This document shows, one piece after another, positions 1-13,400 of a stretch of DNA of 64,000 nucleotides; within the stretch, counting starts at the first letter, position 1, and each line of letters begins with the position of its first letter. Position numbers and translations under genes: made by a program. Source of the stretch: Musa acuminata AAA Group (lineage: Eukaryota; Streptophyta; Magnoliopsida; Zingiberales; Musaceae); NCBI RefSeq assembly GCF_036884655.1, contig NC_088355.1, forward strand, positions 39,995,001 through 40,059,000, read 5' to 3'. The notes under the pieces are model-generated. The model saw only the letters and a list, made by a program, of their open reading frames with translations, did no database searches and was not told where the DNA came from.

Positions 1-3000
1 ACTAGATTCTATCTTTAGGGAATGCTACATCTCGGCTATCTTTATAGTTTCTTTCTTCTAAGTTCAACTCTTTTTTGTCTTCTTCAGGTGTAACCATGCA
101 TATACGAATAGTCGAACATGACAACCCCAGAGGACAGATGTTACATCTCTCTTACAAATTTAAGATGTAAGTGTTTGTGTTACTTTGATTAGAACAATTC
201 AAAATACCAGCTAACTAGAAAAAGATGATTTATTGCATGACATTATAATTTGGATGTAACCTTACCATGATATCAAGGTATCCATTCACTAAAAAAATAA
301 AACAAAGACAATTGAAGATATCCAAATATTTTAGTTCCAACTTTAGTTATCTCTAGATTGCAGGATATTTAACAAATATAATTATTAGAGTTGATACTTG
401 AGTGTTTCATATTCTTTATTTTAGTAGGTTAGGAATGGGTAAGGAAATGATTGTTTTGGTGTATGGTCTTTTTTAGTTCTTAAATTGCTTTGATGGTGGC
501 GGGGCTCAAATGGTGTATCCTTATCACGAATAATTGCAATGTGGTGGGGTCTCACATGAGACCTTCGGCTTCTTGATGGACCACCAAAAGTCCAGCCGAC
601 CAATTAAATGTGGGGTTTTCAAAGCTCCAGTGGTTGAACTTTTGGGGATGCAATGTTGCCATAGTGGCCATTCGTTCCCCCTCAAGCTCTTTGGATTTTC
701 TTGAACAATGGAATGGACGGAGGAGTTGACATCAAACTAAATGGATTTCATTTGATGTAACTAGAGACATTATCTCATACAAATATCAAAGAATCATATG
801 ACTGATCCCAAATAATTGAGACACAAAATTCATCAAACATTTTCCTTTTCTTCATTTTCTTGAAATAGGTGCAATTTATGTTTTTATTGTCTGTAGACTA
901 AATGTCATAAACAGTTCTAATGTTCTTTTTTTGTCACCACCTTCCGTCTTAGAATTTATTTCTTTTCATGCTGTTTGTCAACAAGGTTTCAACTTCTTTC
1001 TCTAATATGGATTAGGTGGTGACAGTGGTGTACTCTCTATTTCTAAAAGTTTCAGAAGTTGAAAGTTTCTACTTCTATTTCTTGTACAGTACTTTTCAAA
1101 CAAAGACAAGGTTGCCAAACATGACTAATTGCTAGTGTTTATAAGTTTTCACTTTAAAATTCAAAGTAATTACCAACCACAGTAATGTCAAATACCACCT
1201 CTTTTTGCTTCTCCATGCCATAGCAAATGTGTTGTTGTGGAATTGTGTCATGTATCTAAAAATCCACTCTACATCAATTCATGTAAATTATCTATGATCA
1301 ATTATGTTTTTTTTTTTTTTTTGACTCAATGTGGTTGTGGGCTCCATTTCTAGGACCAGTGGGTGATTCCACCCTGCACAATAAATAGCCACTGTGAAGG
1401 TAACACATCCCTTTCATGATGACCCTTGGAAAGCTTGTGAACACTGATTTTTCTCTGCCTAATAAGCTCACAAACAGTATATTTATTTTATGAGACTCCT
1501 ATGATATCTCATTAGCCCCACCACCTTCTATCTTATCCACCTTGTCCCCCCTTCTGTTGCTATACTGCCCATAGTATACTAATTTGGTCCTCCACTTACC
1601 CAAGTTTCCCTCTTCCCCACATCTACCTTTATTCATCACACCAACAACTATCTCATCAGAAAATTAAAAAGTTAGTACACAATAAGTCACTTCCTTTATT
1701 AAGGGAGAGTTCTGAACAGCAACTGTGAAATGGAGCTCTAAATTTAAGACTTTCCTCCAACAAATTCTGACAGATCCCAGTTTTTCTGACTCACATAATT
1801 TTCTTCCTTACCAACTGTGCCATATTCCATCCTCATAGTTTATTACCCACCAGGCAATTAGCACCAAATGGTATTATTTTATTTGGATTAATAAAAAAAA
1901 GCCAGCTTAATCTTAAGTGTCCTCTCAATGATTCCTAATCATGTGAATGCTGATACATTTTCTTTTGGATAATGCAGTTTGAAGGCCTACTGTTGCTTTC
2001 TTCAGAGTTGGAGAAAGAAAGAGAACATGACTGACAGTTGACTTGAATATGAGTAGTCTCCAAATGACCCGACTCAGATAAGATTTCAAACCTGCCATAT
2101 ATTGTCTTCAGATTGCTCTCTGGATGACCTTGGAAACTGAGCATGGGTGTGACAATCAAGTCAGGTAAGTTTTTATGTGGAGGTAGGATTGGATCATTTG
2201 GATGCATGTTAATTAATGATGGCTTACTATTAGCTGACATATTTTGCCAATCATGTTCTCCATCCATCACATAAACTATGCTAATCCTCTAACAATACCC
2301 TTCTTCGACAAAAAGGCAGAAAAAGAGGAGAATGACAACCTTGGAATTGACTGAGCCACACCCAGTGTACCACCCACCCACTCCTCCAATGAGAGAGGAG
2401 AGAGGATAAGACCTTTCGGTGATTCCGAATTCCATCTCACAGATTGATGTCATTATGGCAGCATCTCCCACTGCCCATCCCAGTGAAGGCTAAGTCCCTG
2501 CTGTTACCACATAATAACTTTCTTCTCCCTATAAATTTACATAGCTACCGTTAGACGTGCAATTAAAGGCCACACACCAAACCATATTCTTTCCTAACAA
2601 TTTATAATTTAAATAACAGGAAAAAGAAGTTAAGAGGATAATATTTCCCAACAATCCTATGTTATTCCTGTAAAGAAAAATATTAAAATTTAATAAAAAG
2701 AAAATAATAGTCTTAATTGGTTTTTGTTGGAGTGCTTTTCCCATTAGATTTTACATATATGATGTTTCTGTTAAAAAATAAGAAATTGGGATTAATAAAT
2801 TATTAAATATAAAAGATTTGATTTTTTTTTTTTTATATATGTGATATTAGCACCTCTCTTTTATCTTTCAAAACATGGGTTGTTTGAAGTAGATTCCTAA
2901 CAAATACTAAAATAAACAATATTATAGTTTTTTTACTGCTAGATTTAAATCTTAATTTGGAGACAAAAAGATACAATTGTAGAGCTATTTCTCACCAACA

Positions 3001-3269
3001 TAATAATGTTCAAATTTTTAATATCTTAATTTAAAATATTTCAATGAATCATTATGTCTTGGAAAGTCTTGCTTGCAAAAAAGTTCTTTTAGGTAAGGGT
3101 AATACGGTCACATCAGATCAGTTAGCGGAGGGGTAATTTAGGTATTTAGGTATTTTGTTTTTCCTATTGTGCCCTTAATTAAAAAGATCATCTTTTTATC
3201 TCGTATTTTGTTTGCTTTCTCCTCTGTTCTTGAAACAGAGCAAGCATTGTAGAAGAACCTGAAGGAGAG
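1..3269. other. AT-rich spacer upstream of the RING-CH gene
   Basis: No gene is supported here. Two short open frames on the minus strand, around 1935-2270 and 2289-2471, are somewhat less AT-rich than their surroundings but match no family I recognise and show no convincing splice partners. The stretch from about 2560 to 3070 is strongly AT-rich. The last 100 bases or so before 3270 would hold the promoter and leader of the next gene; I see no clear TATA box. Confidence 0.6.
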
Positions 3270-4830
3270 ATGGTAGGGCATTTCATGGTCTGCGTCGACG
3301 GGATCATCGCCTCGGCGGCGTGCTTCGAACCCGTGAATCCCGGCGGTTCTCCTCAGGCGGACGGCGGGGCGGTGGAGGAGGGCTGCTCGGTAAGCAGGAC
3401 GGCCATCGCCGGTCACAAGAAGAAGGGAGGTGAGATGATCGAGTGCAGAATATGCCAGGAGGAAGGGGACGAGTGCGACATGGAAACCCCTTGCGCTTGT
3501 AATGGAACCCTCAAGGTCTTCCCCTTCTCCCCCTCTCTCTTCCCTCCTACCATTCCTAAGGGACATTTGCTTCTCTCGTTCTCGCAAATCTTATTTCCCC
3601 CTAAACATTGTTTTCTGAAACCATTTAATTAAAAATTCTTTAAGTTTTCTTCTGAGCTAACGATGAAGTAATATTTCTGTTCAAAAGAGTTTCCTTTCTT
3701 TCCTCTCCTCTTTTTGAGTTTTTATTTTTTGTTTTTGTTTGTAGTAATCTTTTTCCTCTACACATGCAAAGGATGCTTGGCTTTTTTATTGTAACTGTAA
3801 AATCCTCAAAACTTGTTTGGAATGTTACATCTCCTTATGCTTCATGTCCTACTCGCATATGATATTTTTATGAAAGTTTTGACATCCGTTTTAGTGCTGA
3901 TATTGATTGCAATGTATGAGATCTTTATCTTTTTCCAAATTTTGTAGTTATCATTTAAAACGAAATCTGTAGATGTCTGACGCTTTTAATTGAGGTAAAG
4001 GGCGACATAAGGTTTCCATTTAATTTTTTTTTCCAAAATGTTTACGGAGGTAATAACTTTGGTTCTTGTGAAACTTATTTGTATTTGTATTTTTTTATAC
4101 ATGTAGAGGGTGTGTACCATTTTTTGTATGGAGGGGGTAAATCTGAAAGACATGATTTTTATTTTCTTCTTCCCTTTTAATGCTTTTAGAGGTTGTATCT
4201 ACACATGCATCATACTGTGCTTGCACTAAATAGCTTTATGTATAATGGCGTTCGACATCTCTTCGGACAAGCAGAGGTTTTGGGCGATTGCAACCCATGG
4301 CACTGCTATCAATGTTATCGTTTTTCATATGTATTGAATATGCTTGTCTTTGGAATTCAGTTTTATGTTGGTGTTCATATATTTTAGACAACAGAAAGCT
4401 GTAAGGTCCCCAAGGCTGCACATATCTTTTCCCACCAGAACTCTGTTGAGGGAAACACCACTAGCCCAGTCGAACAGGGTTCTGGAGGATGATTGACTAA
4501 ATGTTGCAGAACCCTATAGCATTACCTGAGGAAAAAAAAATTACAAAATGGTTGTTGAAAGTAAATTTACTAGGACTGGAACATTTTGTTGAAAGCAAAA
4601 TTGTTGTTCAATCTTGTGAGCTTCTGGGAAGTAGGATTTGTAAATATTCTTTTGTTTCACATCATGGTCAAGTATGATTACAATGACAATTGTTGGTTGA
4701 CTTGTTATTTGGTTTTCTCTTGCAGTTTGCCCACAGGAAATGTATTCAGAAATGGTGCAATAAGAAAGGGAATATCACTTGTGAAATCTGCAACCAGGTT
4801 GGGCTTCAAGATGCTGATCTCCATCCTCCT

Positions 4831-4875
<45 letters not shown>

Positions 4876-7800
4876 CTTTTTCAGAGAAAAAAAAAAGAGA
4901 ACTTAGATGTAGCTAAGTTTCCTACAGTTGGCTATTTCCAACAGACTTGTGCAAGTTCAGGCTATGCTGATTATCTTCACAGCAAGGCCAACCTGGACCT
5001 GCTTCCCTCTTTCAATTTCAATCTAACAAATCACACTTTTGGGTTGCTGCAAACACCTCTCTGCAACTCTTTCCTGTGTCAAACATTTTCTTTTCACTGC
5101 AAACCACAGAATGGAGGAACCATCGTTTGCCATTCCTACTTTGAGATTTCATTGAATACCCAAAATGGTATTCTTTCAAGAAAGGTATATGCTTTAGCTA
5201 GGCTGATGACAGAGTCAGACCACATATAACTATTTCTGTATACGAGCCACCCAAATAACAATAAGGCAAATGACTGTAACTGTAAGCATGCATACTTTAG
5301 GATAGTGATTCATATGTGACTAGTACCTGATGATCATGATGACGTCCTCTTTTGGTTAAACACATATTTATGAGTGGTCATAAAGGTTCATCTTGTTTAG
5401 AAGGCACAAAGTAGTGGTATTTGTCTTGTTAGGTGGTTGCCTTGATAAGTGGTACTTGTCTTGCTTACTTTATATTATCATATTATTTGTCTCTTTTTTT
5501 GCTGTTAAAGCATTTACTGGAATGCTTTGCTGTTACAGGTTTTTGCCCCAAATTATTCTGTTCCCCCAAGCAGACCCAGTCCCGATGTAATTGCTATTGA
5601 CATCAGGTACTTCTTGACAATGATCTCATTTTTTTTTTTTTTTTTGTCAGAGTATTACGCCATGCAAAATCAGATGAATTTTTTGAAGTCACAGAATCAG
5701 TGTGAAGAAATGTGTGGTTAGGTGGCTTCAGCACCTACTATGAATTATTTTGTCTATAGCAAATAACTGATATTATCTTGTAACAGATAACTTGTAGTTT
5801 TTGCCCACGAAAAGGATTTACAAAGTTTTCTTGCCAAGACTTCTATATGCAGTTAACCAGGCAGAAGCGTATACAAGAGGTTTCATGACAAGATTTGTCA
5901 CAAACTAAAAGCAAGAGCATTTTCCTGAATAAGAAGATCTGGCTATTAAACCTTCTATATGGTGTTGATTGTCACTGATCTTTTACTTTCTCATGGAGCA
6001 ACATGATCCCAACGATTAGTGACAATTTACATCAAAGTTTCTACCTAGTTTTGGTAGCTCCGCTCTGTAGTTTTATTTAAATTTTAGTTGAATAAATTTT
6101 AGTTGAATTATATTCTGTTGTAGGTAAATGAATTTTTACTTGCAACATGCTGTGTTGGGCTACCGTGGTCTTTGCCTGTTAGACTATTTCAATTCTGACA
6201 GAAGTGTGTTGTCTATCGGTGACAGTGCCTCCACTTCTTTTGTACTGTTCTTTTTAATTTTTATTGTTGGATTTAGCATGAAGATGTCTGGTGAATATTG
6301 TAAAAACTTAAGGGCATCATGACCACATCTAGTACAAGAGAGAAGATTCTTAAGTTCCTAAACAAGTTGTTAGACATTATAATCGGATTTGGGTGGCTGC
6401 AGTTTTGTCAATAAAATACATTATACCTCCATCTTACATAAATCCAAGCACCATATTATGTGATCAGAAAGCCCACTGCTTGAGTTGAAGAATTACAGCC
6501 TTATTATTTGAATGCACTTGTTTGGTAATCAACTTTACATGATAATGAGATATTATTTCCTTTCCATGATTCTTCAATCATGAGCCTAATCCTTTACTTG
6601 TTTTTTGTCAGGCAAAGTTGGGGTTCACGGTTTGATCTTCGTGATTCCCATTTTCTCGCCATAACTGCTGCAGAGCAGGAGTTACTAAATGCAGAATATG
6701 AGGATTATGCAGCTGCAAGTGCCAGTGGAATTGCCTGTTGCCGCACTGTTGCTTTAATTGTATGCTTTATTGTTGTATTACAAAAAGTATATTTTACTTG
6801 TAGCTACGAAACATGGAAGTTAAGATGGTTTGTGGTCTTTTACAGTTGATGCTTTTGTTGCTTGTTCGACAAATTTTTAATTCGTCGAGGGAAGTTGGAC
6901 TGATGCAGGACATATCGGCATTGTTCAATGTAAGAACTTTTTTCTATCTTTTGAAATATCAATGTTATGTTATAGAACTTACTGCCAACGTGTCTCTTAA
7001 CATGAAGAATCACATTGCTCACTTCCTTTTTTCCCCCCAACTAGAATAATTTCTAGTAGGATGAAATCCTACATAGATAACAGTCTAAGTCCATCCTGTA
7101 CATATTCCTTATGGAAACTGCAAAAATAATTTATATATTTTATTTCCTCGAAGTAGAGTTGCAGTGAAGTTGCCTTGCAGTGTTATTTTTGGTGTTTGGA
7201 ATGGTAGTTCTTCTGTTCATGTGCACTAGGAAATAGGTTATGGTTCTATTTTTGTTTCCTACGAGAGCCGGCTACTGAACAAGAGCAAGATGCTATAAAT
7301 AATAAGTCAGAAGATGATCATTTGAGATTGAATTCTCTGACCTTGCAAAATCTGGTGCCATTGAGGTAATGATCTGTGTTGGTGCAAGTTATGTCATGAA
7401 TGCAATTCAAATGTTTATTATGGTTTCGTATCCCATTGCTGTTATATTTTTTTCTTGAGAAATCTAAAATCTTTGGTCATATACTTGCAGGTATCTCTCC
7501 AGTTCGTTGGCTTTTTCCTACCGTGCTATGTGATCGCACGTTCCTGCTACTTCATACAAAGCCGTAGGAGGCGGCAGGTATGCTTTAAATATGTTGAAGT
7601 TCTTGGAAAATTTGGTGTGTCGAGACATATGGGTCGAAGTATGTCCACTCTTATGCCATATCAAGGGTGTGGGTCAACATGTATTTAGCAATGTGATAGG
7701 TTTGCAATGTATGACATAGGATCTCACCCATACCGTACTGGCTGGCATATACCCTTTTGCACTGGAACTAGCATCGTACTAGCACATCAAAGATGACTGA

Positions 7801-8414
7801 TGCTTTTATGTTATTATTATTTGCTAAAACACTGGATTTTCTGGATAAATGCATACCTCTCAGTATATTGATAAGCCTTATGGTGTAAATTTTAAAGCAA
7901 TGAAATTTTTTCTGTAAGTATATACACCTGAGAATACCTACGTATTCCTCAATTTAGATTTTGAATTAGTACCATCCAGGCTCCAACTTATCACATATTC
8001 ACAAGTAAAGCCCCATTCATTTGACTTGTCTGATACTTAAATGACATGGATTAAGTTCTTGCTTCATTTAATGCAAGCCAGGTTATTGACCAAATTGCTG
8101 TTGTTTTGCATGGAGGAAAATTGAAACTTGGCAATGTTAATACATGAGTAGAAGAGCATTCCTGCAAATTCAAATAACGCAGATGGTACTAGTGGTGTGC
8201 AATCACTGAACTAATGACATGTTAATTGTGGAAAATTACTCTGAGGAAATGACATCTAAACAAGGTTAATCATTGAGATTTATAAAGTGGAGGTGGTGTA
8301 AAATGGTTTAGACTGCAACTCTTATTGAATCTGGATTTATTGATAGTGTTGCTCTTATCTACTGGTTTTTCGAGAGAGTTAATGTGCCACCTTATTATTT
8401 CTTTGCAGGTCTAG
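3270..8414 (+). CDS. RING-CH (RINGv, MARCH-type) membrane E3 ubiquitin ligase
   Basis: Joined exons: 3270-3515, 4726-4797, 5539-5606, 6612-6759, 6846-6929, 7491-7577, 8409-8414, giving 236 aa. All junctions are GT-AG and in phase. A C4HC3 RING-CH zinc finger spans residues 59-104 (C59, C62, C75, C77, H85, C88, C101, C104), split between exons 1 and 2 as PCACNGTLK/FAHRKCIQKWC. This fold recruits E2 enzymes. Two hydrophobic segments near 168-184 and 207-228 predict a membrane protein with both ends cytosolic, as in the plant PIT1-like/MARCH family. The start is the first ATG of exon 1, and MVGHFMVCVDGII is typical of this clade. The protein ends abruptly after a basic RRRRQ stretch: exon 7 adds one Val and then a stop, so the Ala-rich tail of many relatives is absent. 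Family assignment is firm; the substrate is unknown. Confidence 0.9.
4836..4873. repeat. (TC)n microsatellite in intron 2 of the RING-CH gene
   Basis: A pure TC dinucleotide run of 38 bases lies shortly after the exon 2 donor at 4798. It is likely length-variable between individuals. Confidence 0.95.
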
Positions 8415-8850
8415 GAGTTTGTGGTGAATCAACTTGTTTCATGCAACATGCATCAAAAGGAGATCTCTCATTGTTTTCGGAGCTATGAAGCTCATCTCCT
8501 TTTTTTTCTCCACCTTGATTGCCAGGTTATGAAATCATCAAAAAAATTGATGGTCTGGGAGCGGCAAAGAATGTGATTTGTGTTCCAATGTGAATGCATT
8601 GGTTGTGTTAAGATATCGAACAACAAATCCCTTGCGAAAATGTAAATATAAAACTCTCATGTCTTTTGGTTGTGCATTTTTGTCCTGCCACATCCCAGAA
8701 GTGGGTTTGCTCTACAATTTTCTTGAAATGCAGTATCCTCCAATATCTGTTATGCTCAATGTGAAACCTTTATGTAGCAACCTGATCCAATCTCACAATA
8801 TTAGCACATTTTGTAATATTGCTGGGGGTTTAACATTTTCTACTCACATG

Positions 8851-9106
8851 CAAGGCCTGTCATACCGAAGCGTACCGCCCGTACTGGGCGGTATGTACTG
8901 GTCCGATAGGTTATTGGTACGTGGACCGTCCGGTACCACTACAGTGCTATAGTACTATACTATAGCAGTATGAAAAGAAGTATAAAATTATTCTGTACAT
9001 CAAGGTGTGTCGCTCGTTACGTCCTGATGTATCGATCGGAACATCGGTATCGTATCGTACCATGCCCGGATCGAAACGTCGGTACGGTATGATTCAGCGA
9101 ACCTTG
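8851..9106. mobile_element. hAT-type MITE, 256 bp, with 8-bp target duplication
   Basis: The element begins CAAGGCCTGTCATACCG and ends CGGTATGATTCAGCGAACCTTG, so the ends are imperfect inverted repeats starting CAAGG. CTCACATG directly precedes it (8843-8850) and directly follows it (9107-9114), an exact 8-bp duplication. Eight-bp duplications and CAnGG-type ends are hallmarks of the hAT superfamily. The interior is full of short ggtac/gtacc palindromes and has no open frame. A diverged relative lies at 18119-18363. Confidence 0.8.
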
Positions 9107-9369
9107 CTCACATGCACTATCCTTTTTACTCTTTGGATTAAATGACACTCTCTTGATCTCTAGGTGTGTGTTTTGATCTTGGCTTAAAAGATGGTCATAA
9201 ATCAGATTTGATATTCAAGTTTTCCATAGTGATTGCCTCTTTCTTGCTTAAGATTTGAAGGAACAACTTGCTCTATGGATTAGTGTGAGATGAAATTGAA
9301 GATTATACTCTAGATTGATGGCTCAAAGTCACATTCAATAATTTATTTTCATCTAACTCAATAAAAGAT

Positions 9370-9558
9370 GAGGATTTAAATTTCATCCAATAAATTTGTG
9401 AAAACATCAGTTTGTTGATATTTTCACAAATTTATTGGATGAAATTTAAATCCTCTTTGCCACTAACCTATAGAAAGAAAAACTTGCTCTCTAAGTCTAA
9501 CTCACTTAATAAAGAGATGAGGATTTAAATTTCATCCAATAAATTTGTGAAAATATCA
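9370..9558. repeat. 40-bp inverted repeat hairpin plus a third direct copy
   Basis: The arm at 9370-9409 is the reverse complement of 9416-9455 with one mismatch and a 6-base loop. The same 40-mer recurs in direct orientation at 9519-9558. The hairpin could form a long RNA or DNA stem. Confidence 0.9.
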
Positions 9559-10433
9559 GTTTAAGATAAAGAACTTGACTAAAGATGAGGGTTCAAATAA
9601 ATTTAGATCTTGACTGCATAGAGGAAGGTTTTGCGATTGAAGTCCATCTTTGTCACTACCTATAGAAAGAAAAACTTGCTCTCTAAATCCATATTATCTA
9701 AATTAAGAGTCGCTTTCTCCATAACCTAATACATAATTTATTTGCTAAATACACAAATGCTCAGGTTTAAATGAAAGTGACGGCTTTAGTTATAGGTCAT
9801 GAAAGCCATGACTTTGGCCCTACTGATTGATAGTAATTCCCATGTAATTCTTTCCCTGCTTCTCCAGTTAGGGCTTCCATTATTCTAAAATTTAGAATGC
9901 ACATCAAGCACGGGCAAGAGTACACAAAAAAATCTTGTAATATTATTTTAAAATTTAGAACACATGCATCCATTATTCTAAAATTTAGAACTAAATTTAT
10001 TAACAAACTATGGCTTAAGCCAGCAAGATTATCCAACAAAAATAAAAATATCAAAATTTGGTTTAGCAGTCCAATCAAAATAGATTAAATTAAAAAGAAC
10101 ATCATGCTACAGTGCTGCTCGAGTCATTCTAGAATTAGAATTGCAACCAAGAAGCATAAGTTGCTGAACCTCAGTATAGAAATGATAACTCATAGGATGC
10201 GTACGATACTCATGAATACTGAATAAAAAGCATTGCAGATTTGGAAGATGTTGATTACTACAAAAACAAAAAAACAAAATACTGATGTAGTTACCAGTGT
10301 CATTCTTACTTTTATAGTGGAAATATGCAATAAATCTTATGTAATTATTGAAACTCAAAGAGCTGGTGAGTGAAGCATGTAAACCCGTCGTATGTCCTTT
10401 GTCAATGCCAAAACTCTATGATGTATGGAACCT

Positions 10434-13400
10434 TCAGCTTACAGATACGCCAGGCTTCACTTTTTCTTTTAAAAATTGCTGAATGTGTTCACGTTTCCAG
10501 TTGTCGATTCTGTTAATGCACAGGAGAAATAAACATAAGTAATACATGCATCGCATAAAAAGCAAAGCAGACTTTGTTTCTGCATAAAATTGACAGATTA
10601 ATATTTATCACCGCTATGTCCAGATGATAATTTAGAGATCCTCAAATGGCTATATATACACCTACAAGAAAATACTCAGTGTAGGGCATATGCCAACATC
10701 ATAGAATCGGTTTAAAGTCTGCCAAAGATTAGCTGAATTGCTTAGGAAACTCCAAGCATCATACCTTTCATCTAGCCAAAAAAATCAGCAATAACCTGGA
10801 GTTCTGGATGTACTCATGAAACCACTAAAGTGGATTTGGATATAAGGATTTAGGTTCCAATAGTTTTGGGCGTAATGGAAAACTGTAAGGCTCCCAATAA
10901 GGCAAGTAAAAATATGAAATAAGAACCAAATTGCACTTTCGGATTGATTGCCAGTTAGTCAATGATGGTACATTTCCTGTCAGATAAATGGGAACTGTCT
11001 ATATTAAAAGGAATAAGAAGCAGAAAAACAATTTACACCAATTATAATAGCTTACTTGACAGTAGGGGAGAACACACAACTGCAAAAATATTAGTAGAAA
11101 GCATATTCAGTAACTCTTGTCTGCCCTTAAGGTCTAGCCTTTCCTGGTGCCATTAATGATTATGATCACAGTCACACTAAGAAACCACAAATTAAATTCT
11201 CTTCCTCTTTTGTAGTGCAACAACAAGAATGACTGCGTTAATACCATCATAATAGACACCAGGTCCCTCCAACTTAAATCAAGACTAGTCATCTTTGAGA
11301 TGATCCCTCTTCAGAAGGCTAAATTACACAGACTTAAGTACATATAGTCTTCAGATTGGTGAAGTTCGACAAGGTAAAATTAAGTGGAATGTGGAATATA
11401 GAGTGCAAAATCTAGGGCAGGAAAGTAAAAAAAAAACCATGGTTCAGATCTGCGCTATAGGTACCAGCCAGAGTTTACTGTGTCAAGGCTGATGAGGCAT
11501 GGGACACGCATGTCATGCCAACATACAGCTCAGCACAGAGTCAGTGATGGTGCATGGTAGGGCACATGCACAACATCAGTGCCGGTATGACACGGACTTA
11601 GCTGGTTTTGCCTAAGTCGTGCGGCACCCTTGCGCATCCGTCCGCAAAGGTCAGCCTCCCCGAAGCCTCCCATTGTCCCTTAGGACCAACAAAAGAGAGA
11701 ACGGGTTAAAGAGAACGCCTCAATCGGGATCCACAAGCAAACATGTCCGAAAAACACTTCATAGACAAAGCAAATTATAAACAGACTTTACAAGCTCTGA
11801 ACAGTGGCACAACAAAGGGTAAAATGGTCCATTTCAGATCGAAAATCTCTCGCACGTGTCCACATGACACAACATTTATTTACAAGCCTAAAGAGGCCAC
11901 CAACCCAACTAAAATGGGACTATTAAGCCTTCGGCCGCCCCTCTACATTCTGTACAAGGCAAGAACATGCCAAGAGACACGGACATACATGAGCATTACA
12001 TCAAACATCTTGTTTAGAAGTTTGTCCGTGACATTCTCCCCCACTTATCCCTTCGACGTCCTCGTCGAAGCCTTTGTGAACACTGCAACTCTTCGCCTTT
12101 GCTGAGTCTTCAATCTTCTGCTCCAGCTGCAATGCGCCTCCTGGCTCCCAACTGCTCTCCGCTGCTGTTTTTGAGTAGTCGAACTTTTGATCCGCCATGT
12201 TGCTTCAACTCGCCAATGACTCTGACTCTGGTGTGGGGTTGGCTGAGTTGTGTTGATCCTCGTTGATTCTTGCGGATCCACCAAAATGAAGGAAAAGACC
12301 ATCCTTACTGCGCCAGTCTCTCAAAAATTCCACATGCTGCTTGAACTGGGTGGATGCTTATTGGAGCTTTAACGAGCATCGCCTCGCAAACTTCTGAAGT
12401 TTTGGGTCCTTCCTCCACAACATCTGCTCATTGACTCTTCTTTCAGTTAGTTGTCACATCCAAGTAGGTTCGCATCACTTCCGCTTTCGATTGGCATTTC
12501 GTTGGGAAATGAAGCGGACAATCTACTCTCAGTAGCACTGATCACCATTGGTGAGGATTTGACAACTGTTGTCTTCCATTCTCTTCGAAGGGTCTTTGAA
12601 CTTGTGCAGAGCTCCTCTGCTGGATAGATAAGAGAATTGGGGTACTCGGTTTCGCCCATTCTCTTAAGAGTTGAGAAGGCAAAGGTTACTTGACTTCGCC
12701 CGCCTCCTCGAGGTTGTACTTCATGCATCGAGCTGGTTACTGGCCTTCGCCTGCTCTTTGCTCACACTTCTGAAGCACATGAAGTGTTTGCACTCCTTGC
12801 GTTGAGTTAGCTACTGTGATTCACCTTCTCAATGCCATCGAACTTCTGGAATGCAGGAAGTTTTCACCCCAACTTGGAGTAATTCTCTGATAGATGAGGT
12901 CGCCTCTGGGATTGTACCGTCTTCTCCATCAACCCTGCCGCCTACTCCACTGAGTAGCAAAGGTACAGCACCGCGTACTGCTTGCTTCGTTCCTTGGTCG
13001 TGCACTCTTGCATGACCCGAAGTCCTTCACTTACGACTATCTTGATGAGAAACTTGTTGACACCGGTCTTACGAAGTTCCTCGGCCTCTGCCCTTCAGCC
13101 TTGTCTCGGTACTTGGAGATTGCCTCTGCATGCTCCACCTCCTCGGCCCCTTTCACGACCAAGCGCTCTCCCTCCATGAGAGCAAGGGATCAATGACTTT
13201 CACGGAAGTCCCCCTCTGCGGTACCATGGCGCTGCCATGCCCATGGCACTACTATCCGTCGCCTCGCATCTACATCCCTTTTCTTCACAATCAGTAGATA
13301 TGCCTCCGTGACACTCCTCCGAGTCCACCTCCATCCTAACTGATTGCTTGATTTTGGGTAGCTAAGTCCCTCTGGACTCGTCGTCGCTTCCTCGCCCCTT

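Larger units (their letters stand above)
8415..10433. other. Spacer between the RING-CH gene and the 3' end of the Sep15-like gene
   Basis: This contains the RING-CH 3' UTR, a hAT-type MITE (8851-9106), a hairpin-forming repeat (9370-9558), and a repeated phrase built on cctatagaaagaaaaacttg near 9468 and 9659. Three copies of a short palindrome-like phrase (attctaaaatttagaa and variants) lie at about 9882, 9943 and 9974. No coding gene is supported. Confidence 0.6.

Noticed and set aside
4690..5229. A 179-codon frame starting near the second RING-CH exon
   Set aside because: It reads through the exon 2 donor at 4798 into a TC microsatellite. The spliced model restores the conserved protein.
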